DNA of 64,000 bases from JAUIJL01 sp965366625 (GTDB lineage: Bacteria; Acidobacteriota; Thermoanaerobaculia; Multivoradales; J023). The translations under genes were made by a program, and so were the position numbers. The stretch covers positions 1 to 64,000 of the forward strand of contig CBDUGP010000041.1 of assembly GCA_965366625.1 (NCBI GenBank), read 5' to 3'. The notes beneath the pieces are model-generated. The model saw only the letters and a list, made by a program, of their open reading frames with translations, searched no databases and was not told the origin of the DNA. Below, one piece after another: positions 47,711-55,007 of this stretch (the first letter of the stretch is position 1; each line of letters starts with the position of its first letter).

Positions 47711-48658
47711 ATGTTTATTCTGCTGCGGGGCCAACGCTCTGCTGTGCCGCAGGTGCGCCCAGGCCTCTCTACTCGATGTCCCCGACTTCACACCGTGACC
47801 CAAGCCTTTGTGACCGTTTTGGTCGTCGGTCTCTCGATTTCGGCAATCCCGAGCCACGGGGCCGAAATCAACGGACTCGGCCGATCGACTCCGCAAGCCC
47901 CCTTTCGTGGTTGGCTGGGGCCGGATCTGAAACCTCTGCCCTTCAAAACCGACGAGCAAATTCTCGACTTCCTGGCCACCGCTGAAGTCATCAAATCCAA
48001 AGAGCTTTCGAGCGGATCCACCAAACCCTTGAAGGTCTTGCTCGAAAAAAACGGCGTCCGCGCCAACGCGATCTTCCGTACGATCGACCAGTCCAACGGA
48101 TCGGGCCCACGTCAATTCCGGGACAGCTATCTCTTTGAAGTAGCAGCCTACGAAACATCCCGACTGCTCGACCTACGCAACGTTCCCCCAGCCGTGGTCC
48201 GCGTCCTGGGAAGACAACAAGGCTCCATGCAACTCTGGGTAGAAGCCGCCCGCAGCGAGACCGATCGAATCGCCGCCGGCGAAGCTCCCGTCTCGCCTTC
48301 CACGCTGGTCTACCAAAAGCATCTAGTGCGAGTTTTCGACCATTTGATCCACAACTTCGACCGCAATACCGGCAACATCTTGATGGACTCGACGGGTCAG
48401 ATGTGGATGATCGACCACACCCGCTCTTTCAAGGCTTCGGCGGGTTTCCCAGAGGGTCCGGGCGTGGTGGTTTGCGAGCGTGACTTGTGGCGACGGCTAA
48501 AGAGCCTGGACCTCAAGGCTTTGAAGAAGAGCCTGGCACCCCATTTGTCACAACTCCAACTCGCCGCCTTGATCAAACGGCATCAGCGCTTGGTGGCGGA
48601 TCTCGAGCTATTGATCGCGGAGCGCGGTGAAGACGCAGTGCTCTACGACCTGAGCTAG
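47711..48658 (+). CDS. exported protein-kinase-like (Fam20/HipA-like fold) protein
   Basis: 315 residues. The N-terminus has a hydrophobic segment (VTQAFVTVLVVGLSISAIPSHG), probably a signal sequence. The body has kinase-like features: ILDFLATAEVIKSKELSSGS, then GVRANAIFRTID, a glutamate helix (YLFEVAAYETSRLLDL), and a catalytic-type loop LVRVFDHLIHNFDRNTGNIL followed by QMWMIDHTRSF. DRN..N and IDH fit the catalytic and metal-binding Asp of Fam20-type secretory kinases. The canonical lysine is not obvious; arginine occupies the best candidate position (IFRT). Its stop overlaps an R3 element. The function is inferred from fold only. Confidence 0.68.
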   Translation: MFILLRGQRSAVPQVRPGLSTRCPRLHTVTQAFVTVLVVGLSISAIPSHGAEINGLGRSTPQAPFRGWLGPDLKPLPFKTDEQILDFLATAEVIKSKELSSGSTKPLKVLLEKNGVRANAIFRTIDQSNGSGPRQFRDSYLFEVAAYETSRLLDLRNVPPAVVRVLGRQQGSMQLWVEAARSETDRIAAGEAPVSPSTLVYQKHLVRVFDHLIHNFDRNTGNILMDSTGQMWMIDHTRSFKASAGFPEGPGVVVCERDLWRRLKSLDLKALKKSLAPHLSQLQLAALIKRHQRLVADLELLIAERGEDAVLYDLS

Positions 48659-48749
48659 GGCCCGTCCAAAATGAATTCTCGGTGGATCGGCGCGGCGCGC
48701 CGCGCCTTCTAGATCCTCGAAAAGGCCAAAACTGGACGGGCCCGAGCTA
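48652..48749. repeat. inverted-end element R3, copy 1
   Basis: The 86-base body (48658-48743) begins GGGCCCGTCC and ends GGACGGGCCC, an exact 10-base inverted repeat, and is flanked on both sides by GAGCTA (48652-48657 and 48744-48749). Inside lies an 18-base perfect palindrome, GGCGCGGCGCGCCGCGCC (48689-48706). The left flank includes the stop codon of the kinase-like gene. Confidence 0.75.
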
Positions 48750-48809
48750 GCTCAAAGTCGGGGCATCCAGGCATCTCGTTCGCGCGAAGGTAGGGGCACG
48801 CGATACCCT

Positions 48810-50534
48810 ATGGGCTACATACGCAGGCCCGCCCTTCCCAACGAGGTGTCTCTTTTGACTGATCCCAAGCCCACTGCCGAATCGGAAGACCGCCCCTCGC
48901 CCCTTGGATTGGACCGCCGGGGGTTTTTATCCCTTGGGGCCCTCGCCACTGCGATTGGAATGAGCGGTTGTTGGTCGACGGAGAAAGCGCCCAAAAACCC
49001 TGCTGAATTGGACGCATCCGAAGCCTCAGCCTTCGAGCTGGAAGAGATCACCATCGACCAGCTCCAAGAGGCGATGGCGGCGAAAAAGTGGACGGCAGAG
49101 AGCATCACCCGGCAATATTTGGACCGCATCGAAGCGATGAATCTCAAGGGCCCGGAGCTCAGGGCGGTGATCGAGGTGAACCCCGACGCCCTCAGCATCG
49201 CCCGTGAGCTGGATGCCGAACGGGAAGCGGGCACCGTCCGTGGACCCTTGCACGGCGTACCGATTCTGCTCAAGGACAACATCGCCACCCACGACCGAAC
49301 CACCACAACTGCCGGGGCCCTGGCGTTGCAGGGCTCTGTGCCGGATCAAGATTCCTTCGTCGCCCAACGGCTGAGGGAAGCGGGCGCGGTGCTGCTGGGC
49401 AAGGCAAATTTGTCGGAATGGGCCAACTTCCGATCAACCCGTTCCTCCAGCGGCTGGAGTGGGCGCGGGCGTCAATGCAAGAATCCTTACGTGCTCGACC
49501 GCAATGCTTGTGGATCCAGCTCCGGCTCCGGGGCCGCGGTCTCTGCCAACTTCGCCACGGTCGCTATCGGCACCGAGACCAACGGCTCGATCGTCTGCCC
49601 GTCCACGGCCAACGGCATCGTCGGCGTGAAACCGACCGTCGGCCTGGTCAGCCGCAGCCGTATCATTCCCATTTCCCACACCCAAGACACCGCCGGTCCC
49701 ATGGCTCGCACCGTGCGCGACGCGGCCCTGGTGCTCGGCACCTTGGTGGGCGTGGATCCCAACGACCCGGCCACCCTTGCCTCCGAAGGCAACGCCCACA
49801 TCGACTACACCCCCTTCTTGCGAGCCGACGGGCTGAAGGGAACGCGCCTCGGTGTTTATCGCAAGGTCTTTGGATTCCACCCCAAGGTGGACGAGATCAT
49901 GGAGCAGGCCCTCGAAACCTTGAAACAACAAGGGGCCGAGGTCGTAGACCCGGTCGAGCTGCCCGCCTATAAAGATTTCGGCGAGGCCCCGTTTACGGTT
50001 TTGCTTTACGAGTTCAAAGCCGGGGTCAACGGCTATTTGGCTGCATTGGGCGACGACGCGCCGGTCAAAAGCCTGGCGGAGGTGATCGAGTTCAACAAGG
50101 AAAACGCCGACCGCTCGATGCCCTATTTCGACCAAGAAATTCTGATCCGCGCCCAGGAGAAAGGGCCACTCACGGATCCGGAATATCTCGAAGCCCTGGA
50201 AACATGCCGCCGCTTGTCCACTGAGCAGGGTATCGACAAGGCCATGGACGAGCACGGCCTCGACGCCATCGTTGGCCCGACGGGCGGTCCCGCCTGGGTC
50301 ACCGACCTGGTCAATGACGACCATTTCGGCGGCAGCAGCTCCACCCCTGCGGCGATCGCCGGATACCCCAACGTCACTGTGCCGGCCGGTTTCGTCTTCG
50401 AGCTGCCGGTGGGCATCTCTTTCTTCGGCCGCGCCTGGAGCGAACCGACCCTGCTTAAAATTGCCTATGCCTTTGAACAGGCCACCCAAATACGGCGCCC
50501 ACCGAGGTTCCTGCCGACCCTTAAGCTGAGCTGA
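48810..50534 (+). CDS. exported amidase-signature family hydrolase
   Basis: 574 residues. The amidase-signature Ser-Ser-Lys triad is visible: Lys155 in LLKDNI, the cis-Ser in CGSSSGSGAAVS and the nucleophilic Ser in TETNGSIVCPS. The N-terminus has twin arginines (DRRGFLSLGALATAIGMSGCW) with a lipoprotein-like cysteine, so it is probably Tat-exported and lipid-anchored. The TTG near 48855 (GAGG upstream) is a likely start, giving a shorter leader. It hydrolyses an amide, possibly aryl- or peptide-amide; the substrate is unknown. It stands alone, flanked by R3 elements on both sides. Confidence 0.9.
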   Translation: MGYIRRPALPNEVSLLTDPKPTAESEDRPSPLGLDRRGFLSLGALATAIGMSGCWSTEKAPKNPAELDASEASAFELEEITIDQLQEAMAAKKWTAESITRQYLDRIEAMNLKGPELRAVIEVNPDALSIARELDAEREAGTVRGPLHGVPILLKDNIATHDRTTTTAGALALQGSVPDQDSFVAQRLREAGAVLLGKANLSEWANFRSTRSSSGWSGRGRQCKNPYVLDRNACGSSSGSGAAVSANFATVAIGTETNGSIVCPSTANGIVGVKPTVGLVSRSRIIPISHTQDTAGPMARTVRDAALVLGTLVGVDPNDPATLASEGNAHIDYTPFLRADGLKGTRLGVYRKVFGFHPKVDEIMEQALETLKQQGAEVVDPVELPAYKDFGEAPFTVLLYEFKAGVNGYLAALGDDAPVKSLAEVIEFNKENADRSMPYFDQEILIRAQEKGPLTDPEYLEALETCRRLSTEQGIDKAMDEHGLDAIVGPTGGPAWVTDLVNDDHFGGSSSTPAAIAGYPNVTVPAGFVFELPVGISFFGRAWSEPTLLKIAYAFEQATQIRRPPRFLPTLKLS

Positions 50535-50578
50535 CGAGCTAGGGTCCGTCCAGAAATGGGGTTTCCGATGAAAACAAG

Positions 50579-50720
50579 GTCGGATGGACCGAGGACGGAA
50601 GCGAGCGTGTCTGAGCGATACACCGAAGCATCGGCCTAAGCCGATGCTTTTCAGCAATTTATGGCAGCAGTGCAGCAGTGGCGCGAGTTCGGAGCGACGC
50701 CCGCAGGCCATCCGGCCGAC
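50579..50720 (+). repeat. dispersed intergenic element R2, copy 2
   Basis: Same outer blocks as R2 copy 1 (35594-35740, inverted): GGACCGAGGACGGAAGCGA...GTCTGAGCGA at the 5' side and GTGGCGCGAGTTC...GCCCGCAGGCC..CCGGCCGAC at the 3' side. The core differs and here includes a terminator-like hairpin. Confidence 0.75.
50626..50650 (+). terminator. intrinsic terminator-like hairpin after the amidase gene
   Basis: AAGCATCGGC (50626-50635), loop CTAA, GCCGATGCTT (50640-50649), then T. A perfect ten-base-pair stem about 90 bases past the amidase stop, inside element R2. Confidence 0.6.
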
Positions 50721-50818
50721 ACACGCGAAGGAATTTCTGGATGGGCCCGAGCTAGGGTCCATCCAGATTTGGCCCGATGGGGTCGGCCCAGGCTCGCATA
50801 TCACCGAGTCAACCCTGT

Positions 50819-53512
50819 CTATCTCTGACGCAAGTAGGTGTCGAGGGCCCGGGCAATATTTTCCGCCTGATCTAGGTAGGCCCGTCGTTCGTGTTCGGAC
50901 TCGAAGACCTGCTCCATGCGGATCCGTTGGACGTCGAACATCGGCGCATCCAGAGCCGCCCGCAGACCCGATGTATCCCTTCGACCCTCGGAGGTGAGCG
51001 GAAAATGCTCGGGCATGACCCCGGCCGGACCATATTTCTTCGGCTCGAGAATCCAGGCCCGCACCCAGCTCGGCCGAAGGCGCTCGGCCACCGCCATATA
51101 ACCGGGAGCCGGGGCCAAGGATTGCAGACCGACGTCCGGCGCGTTCCAATGGCAACGGGCACAAGCGAGCACATCAAAAGCCGCCCGGCCGACCGCCGAA
51201 TCGATCTTCGCCTGCTTCGAACTCGGCTCCGACGGACGATCGAAGAGCGGCGCCCCAGAGCGTTCGACGAAGAAACGCACCAACGCGTCGAGCTCTTGGG
51301 GGGAGAAGTGAAACGACGGCATGCGGCGCTCGAGCCAAGGGCGAGTGGGCGGACGAGACCCCGGGTCCGACAAATACTCGTGCAGCCATTCGACCCTCAG
51401 CTTGGCGCCGATGCCGTGCAAGGACGGCGCGTCGATCAAGGGCTCGCCGCCGCCCGGCAAGTGGCAAGCAAAACAACCTCTGCGACGCATCAGCTCCAGG
51501 CCGGGATCGACGAGCTTCGAGCCCATGGATTCACCCGCTGAAGCTGACGTCCAAGACAGCATCTGAATCGACACATCTTGCCGAATTTCCCGACTCAGCT
51601 GCCATTGGCCGGGATGATCTGTCAACGCATCCAAAACCCGGGGTTGTGCGCCCGATCGGAGCTGGGCCCGCAGAACCCGGCCACGGTCGCTTAAATCACC
51701 GCCATCGGGAGGAGGCGTGTCTTCGAAACCCGGAATATCGTGGCAACCGTGACAGCCGTATCGCAAGATCGAACTCTGGCCCAAAAAACGGGTCCGTTCG
51801 GCCGAGTTCATGGTGTCGAAACGAGCCCGGGCTGCCTCCAAGGTGTCTTGGCTTTCCAAGAGTTCGAGCACGAGTCGGTCCCGCACCTCAGGACCGGGTT
51901 TAGGCAGCGCGGATGGGGGTGCCGCAGATAGGGGTGCCGCAGATGATGTGGCCTCGGAGGAGGCATCGGCAGCCTCAGGGACTCGGTTGATCAAATAGGC
52001 CGTCAGATCCGCGGCCTCGGAATCGCTCAGGCGAAAGTCGGGCATGGGCGTGTCGTGACGCCACGCCGTGGGCTGCTTCAACCAACGGAACAACCAATCT
52101 GCGCCGACCCGCTCTTTCAGCCCCAGCAGCGACGGTCCAACCGTCGGCTGCGCACCGGCTTGGGAATGGCATTGGGCACAGCCCAAACCGTTGAAGAGAT
52201 CACGCCCGGATCGAAAATCTGCGGCCTTCGACAGGGAATTGCTGAGATCCGGCAGGGATTGGAAAGGCTCCGGCGGCCGGCTGAATTCGAAGAGATAGGC
52301 GACCACCGCCTGGATCTCAGCCTGCTCGTCCGCATCCCTGCCCCGCCCCGGCCAGAACTCGGGCATCATGGATCCCGGACGGTGGTTGGACGGAGAGGCC
52401 AAGAGCATGGCCACCCATTCGGCGTCCAACTTGTCGCCGATCGAATGCAGGGAAGGTCCCACTTTGGCAACAGCTTTGGCGCCGTCGAGCCATGGGGATT
52501 GCCCAACGCCCAGATCGTGGCAGGAGCGGCATCCCAGCCTCGCGATCCAACGCCGGCCGGATTCGGCACGCGGAGCGGCATCCTTTGCGGACTCCGTGTT
52601 TGGCTCCAGAGAGGCTTCGTCGTTCCCATGGCAAGGCAGACAGCCCGCCTGGACCCAAGGTCCCGCCAAGATCACTTCCTCGGGGCCGACCCGCGGCGCC
52701 GACGGCTCCAGTGAGCTGTCGAGATGACCCGCCCGTCGAAAGTCCGTGGATCGACCATTGCCGCCGTGGCAATCCGTGCAAACCAGGTCGCGGTGGCTCG
52801 GCGTGGCCGACGGCCCCACCAGCTCCGGTCGCGGATGGGCCGCGAAGACGGACTGACCCGCCAGGGTCGCGACCTCCTGCTCACCCAACTCGGGATCCAT
52901 CGTCAAATGGCAGGTCACGCAGCGCTCGGGCTCGGCTCGCACCCTCAAGGACGGGGCGAAGAAGCGCAACCCTGGAATGGACCTCAGCCAGGCGTCCCGC
53001 CGCACGGTCCGAAGCCTCTGCTCAAGGTGACGATGGGGGGCTTCGGCTTCGGTCAACCGGTCCTCGACGCCTTGCAGATCCGCGAGCAACGCGAATCTCT
53101 GTTCACGCTTGGCTTGGATCGTTTCGCGCAGGGCTTCGACTTCGGCCCGGCTTTCTCGTTCCGCCGCGAGATCCTCGGCTTCGGCTAGACGGGCCTCGGC
53201 TTCTTTCAATCGGCGTCCTAAATCAAAGGCTTGGCGGTCGAGGGACTCGATATCGTCCTGGCGGTTGCGCAAACCGTCCAACGCGACTTGCTTCTCGCCC
53301 TCGAGAAATTCGAGATCAGACTCCGAAGCAGCCCGCTGCGCCTCTAAACGAGCTTCGAGCACTTTCTCCAAATGCTCAAAATAGGTTAGCTGCAAGCGCT
53401 TCCAAGGACGATCGAGTTCCACGGCTCCCAACATCAGAGAGCCGACCAAAGCCAACAGCAGCCAGAGTCTCAAATAGCTGCTCGGAATACGAGGACGCGT
53501 TTCGGGGCTCAC
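50819..53512 (-). CDS. membrane-anchored octaheme c-type cytochrome with coiled coil
   Basis: I start at the GTG at 53512, which overlaps the upstream TGA (GTGA), giving 897 residues. One N-terminal membrane helix (about 15-32) is followed by a coiled coil to about residue 165 (LRNRQDDIESLDRQAFDLGR and similar). Eight CXXCH heme sites follow: CVTCH (Cys198), CTDCH, CLPCH, CRSCH, CAQCH, CHGCH, CFACH and CARCH (about 785). The early RCVTCHL...CTDCHGG pair resembles c-type partners of bc-like complexes in Acidobacteriota and Planctomycetes. The later hemes are in cytochrome-c-like domains, with Met-bearing stretches (GSMMPEF, MPDFRLSD). It should accept electrons from the cytochrome b encoded directly upstream and pass them onward in the periplasm. 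Confidence 0.9.
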   Translation of the reverse strand: MSPETRPRIPSSYLRLWLLLALVGSLMLGAVELDRPWKRLQLTYFEHLEKVLEARLEAQRAASESDLEFLEGEKQVALDGLRNRQDDIESLDRQAFDLGRRLKEAEARLAEAEDLAAERESRAEVEALRETIQAKREQRFALLADLQGVEDRLTEAEAPHRHLEQRLRTVRRDAWLRSIPGLRFFAPSLRVRAEPERCVTCHLTMDPELGEQEVATLAGQSVFAAHPRPELVGPSATPSHRDLVCTDCHGGNGRSTDFRRAGHLDSSLEPSAPRVGPEEVILAGPWVQAGCLPCHGNDEASLEPNTESAKDAAPRAESGRRWIARLGCRSCHDLGVGQSPWLDGAKAVAKVGPSLHSIGDKLDAEWVAMLLASPSNHRPGSMMPEFWPGRGRDADEQAEIQAVVAYLFEFSRPPEPFQSLPDLSNSLSKAADFRSGRDLFNGLGCAQCHSQAGAQPTVGPSLLGLKERVGADWLFRWLKQPTAWRHDTPMPDFRLSDSEAADLTAYLINRVPEAADASSEATSSAAPLSAAPPSALPKPGPEVRDRLVLELLESQDTLEAARARFDTMNSAERTRFLGQSSILRYGCHGCHDIPGFEDTPPPDGGDLSDRGRVLRAQLRSGAQPRVLDALTDHPGQWQLSREIRQDVSIQMLSWTSASAGESMGSKLVDPGLELMRRRGCFACHLPGGGEPLIDAPSLHGIGAKLRVEWLHEYLSDPGSRPPTRPWLERRMPSFHFSPQELDALVRFFVERSGAPLFDRPSEPSSKQAKIDSAVGRAAFDVLACARCHWNAPDVGLQSLAPAPGYMAVAERLRPSWVRAWILEPKKYGPAGVMPEHFPLTSEGRRDTSGLRAALDAPMFDVQRIRMEQVFESEHERRAYLDQAENIARALDTYLRQR

Positions 53513-54465
53513 GATCCACCCCCGGCAATCCACGGCCCCACCCCTAATCCCGCGCCGGCGAGCACGGCCAGGAAAATCCAAACAATCCACAGGATCAACA
53601 GCATGGCCGGAAAATACAACCGACCCAACCGTCGGCGATGGCGTGAAAACGCACCTTGGGTCGGCTTCCAGCTCGGAAGTCGCCACGGCAACACCACGAA
53701 GAGCAGGGTCAGGGCCACCATGCCGGGAAGCTCGCGCACGATCCACGGATCGGGCAACTGCACGCCGATCCAGTCCACCCAAAATCGCTGGGAAAGAGGA
53801 GCATCGGGCGATCGGATCGGGCCCAAACCGCCGCTGGGGCGCAGGCACGTTGCCATGGCGATCGGCAACAGGCCGAGAAAGAACCAAGCAAAGAAGAAGA
53901 AAGGCACCTCGTCGGACCGACCGCGAAAACGAACCGCCAAATCAGGATCGCGAGTATCGAGAAAAGGTGCGGCCAAAAGGGCGACGAGGATCGCGGTGGG
54001 CAGCAAGACCCAGCCGATCCACGGGGTCGTCCAAGCAGCGATTTCATCCAAACCGGCCAGGAACCAAGGGGTGGCGGCGGGCGCATCCAAGGACGGCGGC
54101 CGAAGCCAAGCCAGAATCAGCACCCCGAGGATGCCCGCACAGACTCCGACCGGCCGACCGAGCAAACCGGCAGGGTCTTCATCCGGCTCCGGCGGCGCCT
54201 CGGTCACGGTCGACGTTTTGGGCCGCAGGGGTTCCTGCTCCCGGTGCATGCTCCACCAAAAAGCACAAGCGGCGAGCAAACAGAAAAGAGCAGCCGGCAA
54301 GGAAGCGGGGGACGCTCCGCCACTGGCCTCGGGAACGATCCACAAGCCGAAACCTACCGCCAGCCCACCCCAGATCAACCCTCCGAGCCGGGTCCAGGGC
54401 AGACGGGAGCCCATGGTCGCAGCAAAGACCACCAAGGCACCGAGCAGAAATCCACCGGCACTCAC
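53509..54465 (-). CDS. cytochrome b C-terminal-domain-like membrane protein
   Basis: 318 residues with about nine hydrophobic segments. The central part, ATPWFLAGLDEIAAW...VLLPTAILVALLAAPFLDTR, matches the C-terminal (subunit IV-like) domain of cytochrome b. There PWF-L-GL-E replaces the PEWY region that lines the quinol site. Other segments are extra helices of no clear origin. The ATG overlaps the cytochrome b stop (ATGA, 54462-54465), and its stop overlaps the octaheme start (GTGA), so the three proteins are surely made together. It should complete the quinol-binding half of the complex. Confidence 0.8.
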   Translation of the reverse strand: MSAGGFLLGALVVFAATMGSRLPWTRLGGLIWGGLAVGFGLWIVPEASGGASPASLPAALFCLLAACAFWWSMHREQEPLRPKTSTVTEAPPEPDEDPAGLLGRPVGVCAGILGVLILAWLRPPSLDAPAATPWFLAGLDEIAAWTTPWIGWVLLPTAILVALLAAPFLDTRDPDLAVRFRGRSDEVPFFFFAWFFLGLLPIAMATCLRPSGGLGPIRSPDAPLSQRFWVDWIGVQLPDPWIVRELPGMVALTLLFVVLPWRLPSWKPTQGAFSRHRRRLGRLYFPAMLLILWIVWIFLAVLAGAGLGVGPWIAGGGS

Positions 54466-55001
54466 GGCGACTCCTCCAGCACGGAAAGATCCCGAGATCT
54501 ACGCCGCCGGCGCCACATGAAGATCAAGGCCACGGTGAGAATCGGCAGCACCGCCACATGCAAAGCATAAATAGCCGTCAACGACGGCGCGGACCCGAGC
54601 CCGCCGATCGGCAGCAAGCATCCGGTCCAAGCCTGCCCGACCGCCAGCACCACCAATAGGACCGAAATCGTCCAGCCCAGCAAACGGCGATAAGAGCCGA
54701 CCACAAACACCCTCATGAGATGCAGCCAGGCGGCGATGATCAAACCGTGGGAAGCCCAATAGTGAAGGCTGCGCAGGAAGTCGAAAGAGGTCGCTTCCCG
54801 CAGCTCCACCAGGCTCTCGCGGGCCGCTCCGGGCGAGGGCTGAAAGAAGAACAGGAGCCCGAGACCGGTGATCGCGAGCAGCACCCAGAGCACCACGGCC
54901 AGGGAACTCCACAGCCAGGGGCCTAGGGGAAATAGAGGCAACGTCGCCGACTCGGGGGTCGACGTTCGTGCCTCGGGGGAAGACGAAATTTCAGCGGGCA
55001 T
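54462..55001 (-). CDS. cytochrome b N-terminal-domain protein, one heme ligand apparently missing
   Basis: 179 residues, shorter than cytochrome b6. Four helices: A (about 28-52), B (78-102), C (108-130) and D (143-163). Helix B has His80 and His94, 14 apart, the normal pair, plus an extra His85. Helix D has His148, but the second ligand expected 14-15 residues later is Met162/Trp163. So one of the two b hemes lacks a histidine ligand; Met162 could substitute. RSLHYWASHGLIIAAWLHLM is otherwise typical. It starts six bases after the glycosyltransferase-like gene. Electrons from quinol should pass through it to the octaheme protein. Confidence 0.82.
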   Translation of the reverse strand: MPAEISSSPEARTSTPESATLPLFPLGPWLWSSLAVVLWVLLAITGLGLLFFFQPSPGAARESLVELREATSFDFLRSLHYWASHGLIIAAWLHLMRVFVVGSYRRLLGWTISVLLVVLAVGQAWTGCLLPIGGLGSAPSLTAIYALHVAVLPILTVALIFMWRRRRRSRDLSVLEESP

Positions 55002-55007
55002 GCTCCC

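Larger units (their letters stand above)
50536..50754. repeat. inverted-end element R3, copy 2, with nested R2
   Basis: Ends GGGTCCGTCCAGAAAT (50542-50557) and ATTTCTGGATGGGCCC (50733-50748) are inverted repeats matching at 14 of 16 positions. GAGCTA flanks both sides (50536-50541 and 50749-50754), as in copy 1. R2 copy 2 lies inside. A third left end, GGGTCCATCCAGA, starts directly after the right flank at 50755. It lies just past the amidase stop. Confidence 0.75.

Noticed and set aside
52492..54659. Several plus-strand frames of 300 or more codons across the cytochrome genes
   Set aside because: Very Arg/Pro-rich, as expected for antisense frames in G+C-rich DNA; the minus strand has CXXCH sites and overlapping starts and stops.
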